A stretch of 64,000 nt of DNA. Origin: JANQPX01 sp039197065 (GTDB taxonomy: Bacteria > Pseudomonadota > Alphaproteobacteria > Geminicoccales > Geminicoccaceae). Positions within the stretch are counted from its first letter, which is position 1. Each line of letters begins with the position of its first letter. This document shows positions 42,377-50,593 of this stretch, piece by piece. Under the pieces are notes generated by a model, which was given only the letters and a program-made list of their open reading frames with translations, was not told the DNA's origin and searched no databases. Location: positions 30,745 through 94,744 of the forward strand of contig JBCCUL010000036.1 of the NCBI GenBank assembly GCA_039197065.1, written 5' to 3'. The position numbers and the translations under genes were made by a program.

Positions 42377-42784
42377 GTGGATCAAGCGATAGGGAATCCG
42401 GCAGGCCAACTCGGTGACACCTCGCCAGCCCCCGCCGGCAAGGTGGACCCGAAGGGGCAAACGAGCTCTGGCAAGGCCACTGTCGAAGAAAGCATGGAGC
42501 CGAGGCATGTCTATGCCGGCCGCGAATGGAGCTCAGACCATTCCCTCAACATCCGTGTCAGCATCCCGCTTGGAATCGGCCGGTACTACGTCACCCTGGT
42601 TGCCGGCAAGGAACGACGCGCTCGAGCGCGGCTGTCCTTGGATCGGCGGCAAAACCCGCTCGACACCCCAGCAAATGTGGCGTTTCTAGCCTTTATCGTC
42701 ACGATCGCTACCGCAGGCGGCATCACGTTGCTCTATCTGATCCTCGCCCACATCTTCGGCTGGTCGGGAAGGCTGGTCCTTTAG
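42377..42784 (+). CDS. small single-span membrane protein of unknown function
   Basis: A 135-residue protein that I do not recognise. Residues 1-45 are polar and low-complexity, 50-90 look like a beta-rich unit (NIRVSIPLGIGRYYVTLVAGKERR) and about 100-128 form one C-terminal membrane segment. The GTG start is supported by AAGGAG 9 nt upstream. A CtrA-like box lies upstream, so cell-cycle control is possible. It precedes the GT39 gene by 138 nt. Confidence 0.65.
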   Translation: MDQAIGNPAGQLGDTSPAPAGKVDPKGQTSSGKATVEESMEPRHVYAGREWSSDHSLNIRVSIPLGIGRYYVTLVAGKERRARARLSLDRRQNPLDTPANVAFLAFIVTIATAGGITLLYLILAHIFGWSGRLVL

Positions 42785-42922
42785 CCGAGCGCCCAATAAA
42801 CGCATGCCGATAAGGCAAATACACATGCGGCTTCAGCGCCGCTGATGTTGATACGAGGGCTCGCATCCCAGGGTTGGATGGTGTAGTCGAAGGAGCGTCA
42901 ACGGCAGCGGACGCGGGCCCAC

Positions 42923-44548
42923 ATGCGACCAGAAGCGCAATCCTGGCAATCGACTGCGGTCGATACGGCCCAGCGTTCGCTCGGAACTTCAACGCCAGGT
43001 TTTTCATGGCTGGGAAAACCTCAGCTGATCTTCGGCCTGATCGGCGTCTACCTTGTCGGCCATCTCTTGCTTCGCCTGGCACTCAGCCCCACGCTTGGCA
43101 TCGATGACGCCGAACAGATGCTGTTCGCCCGGCACTGGGCCTTTGGCTATCGCTTTCGCCAGCCACCGCTTTTCACCTGGATGCTCGTCCCGGTCATCGA
43201 CCTGATCGGCCCCAGCCTTCTTGCAATCAGCCTCGTGCGCTACGCCCTGCTGGGGATCACCTTTGCCTTTCTCTATCTGACCGCTCGGCTCTGTCTCAAA
43301 GATCAGCGTCTCGCCGGCCTCGCCGGCCTCTCATTCACGCTGATCTACGTCTTCGCCTACTACGCCCACCATGACCTCACGCACACCACCGCGCTTAGCG
43401 CCATGATCGCGCTCGCCCTCTACGTCACGGCGAGATTGACCGGCAATCCGAACTGGACAGCCTATCTCGCAGCGGGGCTGGTATTCGGTCTCGGCATGCT
43501 CGCCAAGTGGAACTTCGTCATGCTGGCGATCGGCGTGCCGCTGACCTGCCTCGTTCTCCCCGCATTCCGTCATTTTGTGCTGACCTGGAAGATCCTCGCC
43601 ACCGTCGCCGTCATGGCGGTCGTCATCACACCGACGGCTCTTTGGATGTTCGATCAAGGACAATCGATCCAGGGGGTTTCGAGCGACATTCTCGTAGGAA
43701 GCGGTGCTGGCGGCCATATGGCGCTCTGGCTCGAAGGCGGCGCCGCTCTCCTGCGCGCAACATTTCTCTTCCCCCTGCCCTTCCTTCTGATCTTTTTGGC
43801 GCTGTTCAGTCAGAACCTTTTCGCCAGCCATCATCCAAAGACGGGAGATGATCGCCCGGCCCTCACCCCGGTCTTCTTCGGTTGCCTGATCCTGATCATG
43901 CTCGGCTTGCACGTCCTGCTGATACCCCTGTTCGGCGCCGTCAACTTTACCGAGCGCTGGCTCCATCCAGCCTTGATGAGCCTGCCGATTTTCCTGTTCG
44001 CATGCGTCGACCGTAACCATATTCCGGATCGGAGGATCGGTGCATTTATCGTTATGGTTGCCATTTTGGTTGCCGTCGCCGCCGGTGCCCGGCTATATCG
44101 CTATAATGCAGGTGCCGATGACTGCAGCAGCTGCCGGGAGTTCGCTCCCTTCGCGGTGCTCGCGGAAGGTTTGCGCAGCGCAGGTTTTTCCAAAGGCGTG
44201 ATCGTTGCGGATGGCATGCACATCGGAGGCAATCTGAAGATGCTCTTTGCCGACAGTTTGGTCGTTGATCCTGCCTTTCCCAGAGCCGTTTGGCCGGAGG
44301 CGGATGATCGCTCCGATATCGATACTCGCAGAGCAACGCACGACTGCCTTCTGGTCTGGCGGGATGATGGCAGGAATCCCGAAGCGCGACGCGATTTGAT
44401 GCGGGACTATGCGACAAAATGGCTTGGCCTGCCGGAGACGACGCGCCCGCGAAGCGGACGTCTCGATGCTCCGCTGATCGGATCGTCGGATCGCAGCTAT
44501 GCCCTGGGCTTCGAATTCTATCAGGAGAATGCCGGTGGCTGTCGCTAG
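42923..44548 (+). CDS. GT39-family (PMT_2/ArnT-like) membrane glycosyltransferase
   Basis: A 541-residue inner-membrane protein with about ten to twelve segments. GIDDAEQ (Asp61/Asp62) in the first periplasmic loop is the catalytic acidic site of GT-C enzymes of the PMT/ArnT group, and RQPPLFTWM resembles their substrate loop. Such enzymes transfer a sugar from polyprenyl phosphate onto lipid A, protein or another acceptor. The soluble C-terminal part (about 400-541) is periplasmic-like. The next gene, a GT2 dolichyl-phosphate-mannose-synthase-like protein, starts inside it and plausibly makes the donor. Confidence 0.85.
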   Translation: MRPEAQSWQSTAVDTAQRSLGTSTPGFSWLGKPQLIFGLIGVYLVGHLLLRLALSPTLGIDDAEQMLFARHWAFGYRFRQPPLFTWMLVPVIDLIGPSLLAISLVRYALLGITFAFLYLTARLCLKDQRLAGLAGLSFTLIYVFAYYAHHDLTHTTALSAMIALALYVTARLTGNPNWTAYLAAGLVFGLGMLAKWNFVMLAIGVPLTCLVLPAFRHFVLTWKILATVAVMAVVITPTALWMFDQGQSIQGVSSDILVGSGAGGHMALWLEGGAALLRATFLFPLPFLLIFLALFSQNLFASHHPKTGDDRPALTPVFFGCLILIMLGLHVLLIPLFGAVNFTERWLHPALMSLPIFLFACVDRNHIPDRRIGAFIVMVAILVAVAAGARLYRYNAGADDCSSCREFAPFAVLAEGLRSAGFSKGVIVADGMHIGGNLKMLFADSLVVDPAFPRAVWPEADDRSDIDTRRATHDCLLVWRDDGRNPEARRDLMRDYATKWLGLPETTRPRSGRLDAPLIGSSDRSYALGFEFYQENAGGCR

Positions 44549-45533
44549 CGTCGAAAAGGCTTTTCCGATGGCGGAGCGTCGAGCCGGCGGGGTGAGCATC
44601 ATCGTTCCGGTCTTTGATGAGCGCGAGTCCCTGCCGCCCTTGACCGATCAGATCCTCGATGTCGCCGAACGCCATGACTTCGGTCTGCATGAGCTTATCT
44701 TCGTCGATGACGGCAGCCGCGATGGTTCCTGGTCCGTCATGAAAGATCTGGCGGCAAACCATCGAAAAGTGACGTCGATCAAGCTTCGGCGCAATTTCGG
44801 CAAGGCCACAGCGCTCAATGTCGGCATAGAAGCGGCGACCGGAGACATCATCGTCACCATGGATGCCGATCTGCAGGACGACCCCGCCGAACTCCCGAAG
44901 CTGATCGAGACCATGAGATCCGGCTTTGATCTCGTTTCCGGCTGGCGCGAACGCCGCAACGACCCTTTGTCCAAGACCTGGCCCTCCTGGCTCTATAACA
45001 AAGTCACCAGCTGGCTCTCCGGCATCCAGCTGCATGATTTCAATTGCGGCTACAAGGCCTATCGACGCGAAGTCTTCGACTCAGTCGATCTCTACGGCGA
45101 GATGCATCGTTACGTACCGGTTCTGGCCCACTCCCTTGGCTTCAAGGTCAGTGAAATTCCGGTCGAACATCACCCCAGGCGCTTCGGCCAATCGAAATAC
45201 GGCCTAAAGCGCTTCATGCGCGGCTTTATCGACCTTCTGACGGTCCTGACGATCACCCGCTATGCGCGCACGCCCGGCCATCTTTTCGGCGCGATCGGCA
45301 TTGCACTGCTCGCCATCGGCGGGATTGCGCTCACCTATCTCACGGGTCTCAAGCTCTTTACCGGCGCACAGATCGGCGGCCGTCCCATGATGTTCTTCGG
45401 CGGCCTTTCGGTGGTGGTCGGCGTTCAGATCCTGCTGTTCGGCCTCCTCTCCGAGATGATCAACAGCCACACCACGGGCCTCGAAACCAAGGTCCTGATC
45501 AAGGAGCGTGTCTCCGGATCCGGCGCTGATTGA
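44535..45533 (+). CDS. GtrB/DPM1-like polyprenyl-phosphate glycosyltransferase (GT2)
   Basis: A 332-residue GT2 enzyme: DDGS at 58-61, MDADLQDDP near 107-115, and a QSKYGLKRFMRGFIDLL helix followed by two C-terminal membrane segments (about 245-265 and 285-310), the GtrB/ArnC layout. It should load a sugar onto undecaprenyl phosphate at the cytoplasmic face. GTG at 44535 is chosen because AGGAG is 7 nt upstream; an ATG at 44529 lies too close. It overlaps the GT39 gene by 14 nt, so the two are coupled. Confidence 0.87.
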   Translation: MAVASVEKAFPMAERRAGGVSIIVPVFDERESLPPLTDQILDVAERHDFGLHELIFVDDGSRDGSWSVMKDLAANHRKVTSIKLRRNFGKATALNVGIEAATGDIIVTMDADLQDDPAELPKLIETMRSGFDLVSGWRERRNDPLSKTWPSWLYNKVTSWLSGIQLHDFNCGYKAYRREVFDSVDLYGEMHRYVPVLAHSLGFKVSEIPVEHHPRRFGQSKYGLKRFMRGFIDLLTVLTITRYARTPGHLFGAIGIALLAIGGIALTYLTGLKLFTGAQIGGRPMMFFGGLSVVVGVQILLFGLLSEMINSHTTGLETKVLIKERVSGSGAD

Positions 45534-45555
45534 AGCAACCGGCATTCTAACCGCC

Positions 45556-46551
45556 ATGTTCGTCCAGCGACTGCTTTCGACAATCCTCGCCGTGATCGTG
45601 AGTGTCATCGTTCTCTGGTGGCTGCTGTCGGATGGTGCAGGAACGGCGCTGCTGAACGCCATCGAAGGCGCTATCCTTTGGCCCCTGGCGCTTGGGGGAT
45701 TGATCGCGGTCGCCATCCAGATCGTCAGAGCCTGGCGGTTTGCCTTGCTCTGGGAGGGCGGCTTCGGGCTGTCGTCCATCTCTATGATCGGCATTGCGAC
45801 GAAGCTGGTGCTCTTCAACTTTCTCCTGCCGTTCAAGCTCGGCGAACTCAGCTTTCCCCTGATGATGAAGCGCGCCTATGGCACGTCGCTTGGCCAGGGT
45901 GCGGGAATTTTGATCCTCTGCCGTCTTCTGGATCTCGGCGCAGTCACTGCGATCATTGCCCTTGCCGCGGCCTGGCTTCTCGATCCGGCTTCCCATGGCC
46001 TTAGTCCCAGCCTGATCGGCATTTTTGGCCTGGCCGCCTTTGTCATCCCGTTCATCTTGGTGGATCAGTTGCCAAGGCTGCGTCGAGCGGCCGCAAAGTC
46101 TCAGCGCTTCGATCATCTCGCCGGACAGATGAGCCATGGCGCTGCGATGATGCGCCCTTTTCGTCAGCGCATATTGTCGGCCGTGCTGACGCTGTCGATC
46201 TGGCTCGCACACGCCGTCATCGCCTGGCTGGTGGCGATTGCGGTCGGCGAAGCTGTCGGTTTCCTTCCAATGGCCATGGCGAGCGCATCCAGCAATCTCG
46301 CCTTTGCCCTGCCGATCAGCGGCGTGGCCGGTCTTGGCCCACCTCAGGCCGCTTGGGCGACCATGCTGCATCTGGCAGGCCATGACTGGGATCCTGCGAT
46401 CACCACGGCTCTTCTCTGCCATGGCTTGCTTTTGATTACGCTTTCGACCTTCGGCGCAGCCTTCTGGATCGGCCAGGCCTTTCGAGCCGAAGGGCTGATC
46501 AACGCCGGAGCGCCCGGAGAAGGCTCCACCTCGTCGGAACGCAGCCGCTAA
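45556..46551 (+). CDS. UPF0104/LPG-synthase-TM-like membrane protein (putative flippase)
   Basis: About 331 residues with eight or so hydrophobic segments; FNFLLPFKLGELSFPLMMKRAYG resembles the conserved loop of the UPF0104/AglD2 family. Some members are proposed to move lipid-linked sugars, which fits its place after a polyprenyl-phosphate glycosyltransferase. The ATG at 45556 is uncertain: a GTG at 45508 overlaps the GT2 gene but has its ribosome site only 1 nt away. Flippase activity is inference. Confidence 0.75.
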   Translation: MFVQRLLSTILAVIVSVIVLWWLLSDGAGTALLNAIEGAILWPLALGGLIAVAIQIVRAWRFALLWEGGFGLSSISMIGIATKLVLFNFLLPFKLGELSFPLMMKRAYGTSLGQGAGILILCRLLDLGAVTAIIALAAAWLLDPASHGLSPSLIGIFGLAAFVIPFILVDQLPRLRRAAAKSQRFDHLAGQMSHGAAMMRPFRQRILSAVLTLSIWLAHAVIAWLVAIAVGEAVGFLPMAMASASSNLAFALPISGVAGLGPPQAAWATMLHLAGHDWDPAITTALLCHGLLLITLSTFGAAFWIGQAFRAEGLINAGAPGEGSTSSERSR

Positions 46552-46616
46552 GCCCCGCGGATCAAAACGTAGAAAAGAGCTGGAAGTCATGGTCGTCGGA
46601 CCAACATAGTAACATC

Positions 46617-47375
46617 ATGAGCGATCGACCCACCAGAACAAGCAAACCTGATACAGACCAGGCGACCTCAGCCCGGGATGGCGACCTGCCGAGCAAGCCG
46701 ACCACCAACGATCCCGTGCATCAATTTCTCAATCAGGTCGCCCGAACACCGCCGCCGCAGGCAGGTGCCGGCCGCGGACGGCTGATTTTCTCGATGGACG
46801 CCACCGCTTCACGCGAACCGACCTGGGATCAGGCATGCCAGGTACAGGGCCAGATGTTTCTGGAAACCGCCGCCCTGGGCGGCCTGGACGTCCAGCTGAA
46901 CTATTATCGCGGCTTCAATGAATGCAAGGCCAGCCGCTGGGTCGACAATCCCAGCGATCTCGTACGCCTTATGACCGGTGTCTTCTGCCTTGCCGGCAAG
47001 ACTCAAATCCGCCGTGTTCTGCAACATGCGGTTAACGAAACCGGCAAGAAGCGGGTCGACGCCCTGGTTTTGGTCGGCGATGCCTTTGAAGAGGATCTGG
47101 ATAACGTCGGCGAAATCGCAGGCCAGCTCGGCATGCTGGGCGTGCGCGCCTTTCTATTTCAAGAAGGCTACAAACCCGAGGCCGAACGCGCCTTTCGCCA
47201 TATCGCTGCGCTCACCAAAGGGGCGCATTGCCGCTTCGATGCCAACAGCCCCGATCAGCTTCGCGAACTGCTCGGCGCGGTCGCTGCCTACGCCGCCGGC
47301 GGCAGGCGTGCGCTCGCCGATCTTTCCAAGCGGTCAAGTCCGGCCGTTAAGCTGATCGCAGGCCAGGTCGGCTGA
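46617..47375 (+). CDS. VWA-domain-like protein
   Basis: A 252-residue soluble protein. RLIFSMDATASRE contains an Asp61-x-Thr63-x-Ser65 site that resembles the VWA metal-ion-dependent adhesion site, followed by DALVLVGDAFEED and LGVRAFLFQEG strands of a Rossmann-like VWA fold. The first 50 residues are disordered. It is 4 nt upstream of a membrane J-domain gene, so the two are probably cotranscribed and functionally linked. The ligand is unknown. Confidence 0.8.
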   Translation: MSDRPTRTSKPDTDQATSARDGDLPSKPTTNDPVHQFLNQVARTPPPQAGAGRGRLIFSMDATASREPTWDQACQVQGQMFLETAALGGLDVQLNYYRGFNECKASRWVDNPSDLVRLMTGVFCLAGKTQIRRVLQHAVNETGKKRVDALVLVGDAFEEDLDNVGEIAGQLGMLGVRAFLFQEGYKPEAERAFRHIAALTKGAHCRFDANSPDQLRELLGAVAAYAAGGRRALADLSKRSSPAVKLIAGQVG

Positions 47376-47379
47376 TCCC

Positions 47380-48129
47380 ATGAACCTGTTCATTGGCCTT
47401 GTCCTGCTGGTGCTGCTCGCATTCTTGGCCCTTTACGTCTTCATCAATATCAAACCGTCGACGCTGGCGCGCGCCGTCCGCACCTTCACCACCACATTTG
47501 CCGCTCTGGCCGGCACAGGCCTCCTGCTCACCGGACGCTTCGGTCTTGCCTTGATCACCTTTATAGCCGCTGTGATGGCGATCCGCGCATTGAAAGGTGG
47601 TACGCTTGGCGGCGCTACGGGCGGATTCGGTCAGTATTCGGGCTCCGGCCCCGCCGGAGGCGGGGTTGGCGGCAAGACGTCCGATATCGCTACCGATATG
47701 CTGGCGATGCAGCTTGATCATCGCACCGGTGACCTCGATGGCGAGGTCCTAAAGGGCGGCTTTGCCGGCCGCTCGCTTGGCAGCCTTGGCCTGCAGGACC
47801 TTCTCTCACTGCTGATGGAATGCCAGCGCGACGATCCACGTGCCGTGCCGCTGCTCGAAACCTATCTGGACAGACGTCACCCGGATTGGCGAGTGCAGGC
47901 TAGCGCTGAAGGGGAGTCCCAACATCAGCATGAAGGCCGCGCAGAGACGGGCAACGCTATGGACGTGGCAACGGCCTGCGCGATCCTGAACGTCTCTGCA
48001 GAAGCCGGGAAAGAGGAGATCAAGGCCGCCCACCGCCAGCTGATGAACAAGCTGCATCCGGATCATGGCGGATCGAGCTACCTCGCTGCACAGCTCAATC
48101 AGGCGAAAGATGTCCTGCTCAGTCGCTGA
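47380..48129 (+). CDS. membrane-anchored J-domain protein
   Basis: A 249-residue protein with two or three N-terminal membrane segments (about residues 3-22, 35-52 and 55-70), a Gly-rich linker (about 72-100), a helical middle and a C-terminal J domain with HPD at 226-228 (LHPDHGGS). The layout resembles the mitochondrial Tim14/Pam18 type and bacterial DjlA-type membrane co-chaperones. It should recruit an Hsp70 (DnaK) to the inner membrane. It lies 4 nt after the VWA gene. Confidence 0.85.
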   Translation: MNLFIGLVLLVLLAFLALYVFINIKPSTLARAVRTFTTTFAALAGTGLLLTGRFGLALITFIAAVMAIRALKGGTLGGATGGFGQYSGSGPAGGGVGGKTSDIATDMLAMQLDHRTGDLDGEVLKGGFAGRSLGSLGLQDLLSLLMECQRDDPRAVPLLETYLDRRHPDWRVQASAEGESQHQHEGRAETGNAMDVATACAILNVSAEAGKEEIKAAHRQLMNKLHPDHGGSSYLAAQLNQAKDVLLSR

Positions 48130-48176
48130 TCGGTAACAGTTTGAGGGAAAGCGCCGCTTTTTTGTGGTGGCGGTTA

Positions 48177-48206
48177 TTGAAAAATTAACCGTCAGGGCGT
48201 TATGAA
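48177..48206 (+). promoter_or_regulatory. candidate promoter of the galU-ugd-pgm operon
   Basis: TTGAAA (48177-48182) and TATGAA (48201-48206) are spaced by 18 nt, each matching the consensus well (five and four positions). The galU TTG start lies 125 nt downstream. Confidence 0.4.
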
Positions 48207-48330
48207 GCTTGGGTCCGCGACACTTGGTCGTTTCATTCAGAGGGAAAGACCCTGGCGAACATGCCGATCGAAATGATATGCCCCATTTCCTTCGAACCGC
48301 GTAAGTAAAAGACTTTATGGGGGACCCCTC

Positions 48331-49191
48331 TTGATTCGCAAAGCTGTATTCCCCGTGGCCGGGCTCGGCACCAGAATGCTGCCGGCCACCAAGGCCATGC
48401 CGAAGGAAATGCTGCCGGTGGTGGACAAGCCCATCATCCAATATGCTTTCGAGGAAGCGCGCGCCGCCGGTATCGAGCATTTCATCTTCGTCACGGGCCG
48501 AGGCAAGTCGTCGATCGAAGATCATTTCGACCACAGCTACGAGCTGGACGATACGCTTGAGATCAAAGGCAAGACCGCCGAGCTGCAGTCGATCACTCAA
48601 TGGCTGCCCAAGCCCGGCGAGCTGAGCTACACCCGGCAGCAGAAACCGCTTGGCCTGGGCCATGCGGTCTGGTGCGCGCGCGAACTGGTCGGCAACGAAC
48701 CCTTCGCCGTCCTGCTGGTCGATGAGCTCCTGCAGTCCGACCCTCCCTGCCTCAAAGAAATGGTCGACCTCCATCGAGAGACCAAAGGCAACGTCGTCTC
48801 GGTCATGGAGGTGCCGGAAGACCACACCAACCGCTACGGCATCCTGGATGTTGGCGCCGATGACGGTCGCATGGTCGAAGCTCGGGGCATGATCGAAAAG
48901 CCAGCCCCGGAACATGCTCCATCACGGCTTGCAATGATCGGCCGCTATGTCCTCCTGCCTGAGGTCTTCGAGCATCTCGGCAGGCAGGAAACCGGCGCTG
49001 GCGGCGAGATCCAGCTGACCGACGCCATGGAGAAGATGCTGGGCGGCACACCGTTTCATGGATTGCGCTTTGAAGGCGATCGCTATGATTGCGGTTCGCG
49101 GCTCGGATATCTTGAAGCGATCGTCGCCAATGCGATGGCGCGACCGGAGCTGCAAGCGGGTATGACCTCCATACTGAAGCGCTATCTCTAA
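48331..49191 (+). CDS. galU: UTP-glucose-1-phosphate uridylyltransferase
   Basis: A 286-residue nucleotidyltransferase: the signature PVAGLGTRMLPATKAMPKEMLPVVDKP is at the N-terminus, and HPD-free GalU-type motifs such as GLGHAVWCAR follow. It makes UDP-glucose from UTP and glucose-1-phosphate in the cytoplasm. The TTG start has GGGGGA 6-7 nt upstream. With the next two genes it forms a UDP-glucose to UDP-glucuronate supply line. The product would feed the glycosyltransferases upstream or exopolysaccharide made elsewhere. Confidence 0.95.
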   Translation: MIRKAVFPVAGLGTRMLPATKAMPKEMLPVVDKPIIQYAFEEARAAGIEHFIFVTGRGKSSIEDHFDHSYELDDTLEIKGKTAELQSITQWLPKPGELSYTRQQKPLGLGHAVWCARELVGNEPFAVLLVDELLQSDPPCLKEMVDLHRETKGNVVSVMEVPEDHTNRYGILDVGADDGRMVEARGMIEKPAPEHAPSRLAMIGRYVLLPEVFEHLGRQETGAGGEIQLTDAMEKMLGGTPFHGLRFEGDRYDCGSRLGYLEAIVANAMARPELQAGMTSILKRYL

Positions 49192-49243
49192 CCACGCCTG
49201 AGAGATGAAGCCTTAAACTTAAGCTTGAGCAAGGAAGCACATC

Positions 49244-50593
49244 ATGGGTATTGCGATGATCGGAACCGGCTATGTCGGCTTGGTTTCGGCGGCTTGTTTC
49301 GCGGAGTTTGGCATCGACGTTGTCGCCGTCGATAAGGATCAGAAGAAGATCGAAGGTCTCTGGGAAGGCAAGATCCCGATCTATGAGCCCGGCCTCGACG
49401 ATCTGGTATCGCGCAATGTCTCATCCGGACGCCTGACGTTCACCACGGATCTCGCCAATGCCGTGCAGGATGTCGACGCCGTCTTCATCGCCGTGGGCAC
49501 GCCGTCGAGGCGCGGTGACGGCCATGCCGATCTCACCTTCCTTTTCGCGGCGGCCGAAGAGATCGCCAAGGGCTTGAAGAAGGAAACCGTGGTGGTCACC
49601 AAATCCACGGTTCCGGTCGGCACCGGCGCCAAACTCAAAGCGCTGTTCGCGCAGACACGCCCTGATTTGAAGATCCATGTCGCCTCCAATCCCGAGTTCC
49701 TGCGCGAAGGATCGGCGATCGAAGACTTCATGCGTCCGGATCGGGTCGTGGTCGGTGCGGAGAGCGATCATGCAAGGCAGGTGATGGAGAAGATCTATCG
49801 CCCGCTGAACCTCCTGAAGACGCCGATCCTCGTTACCGAGATCGAAACCGCCGAGCTGATCAAATACGCCACCAACAGCTTCCTCGCCACCAAGATCACC
49901 TTCATCAATGAGATGGCGGATCTCTGCGAGAAGGTGGGCGCCGACGTACAGACCGTCGCGCGCGGCCTGGGGCTGGACGGCCGGATCGGCCCGAAATTCC
50001 TGCATCCCGGCCCCGGATATGGCGGGTCCTGCTTCCCGAAGGACACGGCAGCTCTTCTGCGCATCGCCGAAGAAGCGAATGTCCCGATGCGCGTCGTTGA
50101 AAGCGTCGTCTCTGTCAATGACGGCCGCAAGCGCAACATGGTCAGGAAGATCACCCAGGCCTGCGGCGGATCGGTGCGCGGCCAGACCATCGGTATTCTC
50201 GGCGTCGCATTCAAACCCAACACCGACGACGTTCGCGACAGCCCTGCCCTGGTGATCGTGCCCGCCCTTCAAGCTGAGGGAGCCGAGGTCAAGATCTACG
50301 ACCCAGAAGGCATGGAGATGGCCAAACCGGACCTTCCCGGCGTCGAGTGGTGCAACGATGCCTATGAGGCGATCGACGGCGCCGACGCCATGGTGGTTCT
50401 GACCGAATGGAACGTCTTCCGTGGTCTCGACATGGACCGTGCAAAATCGCTCCTGCAGCGTCCGCTGGTGATCGATTTGCGCAATATTTACGACGCCGAA
50501 GACATGGCGAACGCCGGATTTCGCTATATCAGCATCGGCCGCGCCGAGGTTGACGGTGCCGCAGCTGCACAAGGCGAGGATCAAGCGGCATGA
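49244..50593 (+). CDS. ugd: UDP-glucose 6-dehydrogenase
   Basis: A 449-residue UDP-glucose/GDP-mannose dehydrogenase: N-terminal GTGYVGLVSAACFAEFG dinucleotide fold, KSTVPVGT, the active-site FLHPGPGYGGSCFPKDT with Cys263 as thiohemiacetal nucleophile, and a C-terminal GVAFKPNTDDVRDSPAL domain. It oxidises UDP-glucose to UDP-glucuronate with two NAD+. It overlaps the phosphohexomutase gene by 4 nt. AAGGA lies before the ATG. Confidence 0.95.
   Translation: MGIAMIGTGYVGLVSAACFAEFGIDVVAVDKDQKKIEGLWEGKIPIYEPGLDDLVSRNVSSGRLTFTTDLANAVQDVDAVFIAVGTPSRRGDGHADLTFLFAAAEEIAKGLKKETVVVTKSTVPVGTGAKLKALFAQTRPDLKIHVASNPEFLREGSAIEDFMRPDRVVVGAESDHARQVMEKIYRPLNLLKTPILVTEIETAELIKYATNSFLATKITFINEMADLCEKVGADVQTVARGLGLDGRIGPKFLHPGPGYGGSCFPKDTAALLRIAEEANVPMRVVESVVSVNDGRKRNMVRKITQACGGSVRGQTIGILGVAFKPNTDDVRDSPALVIVPALQAEGAEVKIYDPEGMEMAKPDLPGVEWCNDAYEAIDGADAMVVLTEWNVFRGLDMDRAKSLLQRPLVIDLRNIYDAEDMANAGFRYISIGRAEVDGAAAAQGEDQAA

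Noticed and set aside
48145..48175. GC hairpin with T-run after the J-domain gene as a terminator
   Set aside because: The T-run lies in the loop (CGCCGC-T6-GTGGCG with a mismatch), not after the stem.
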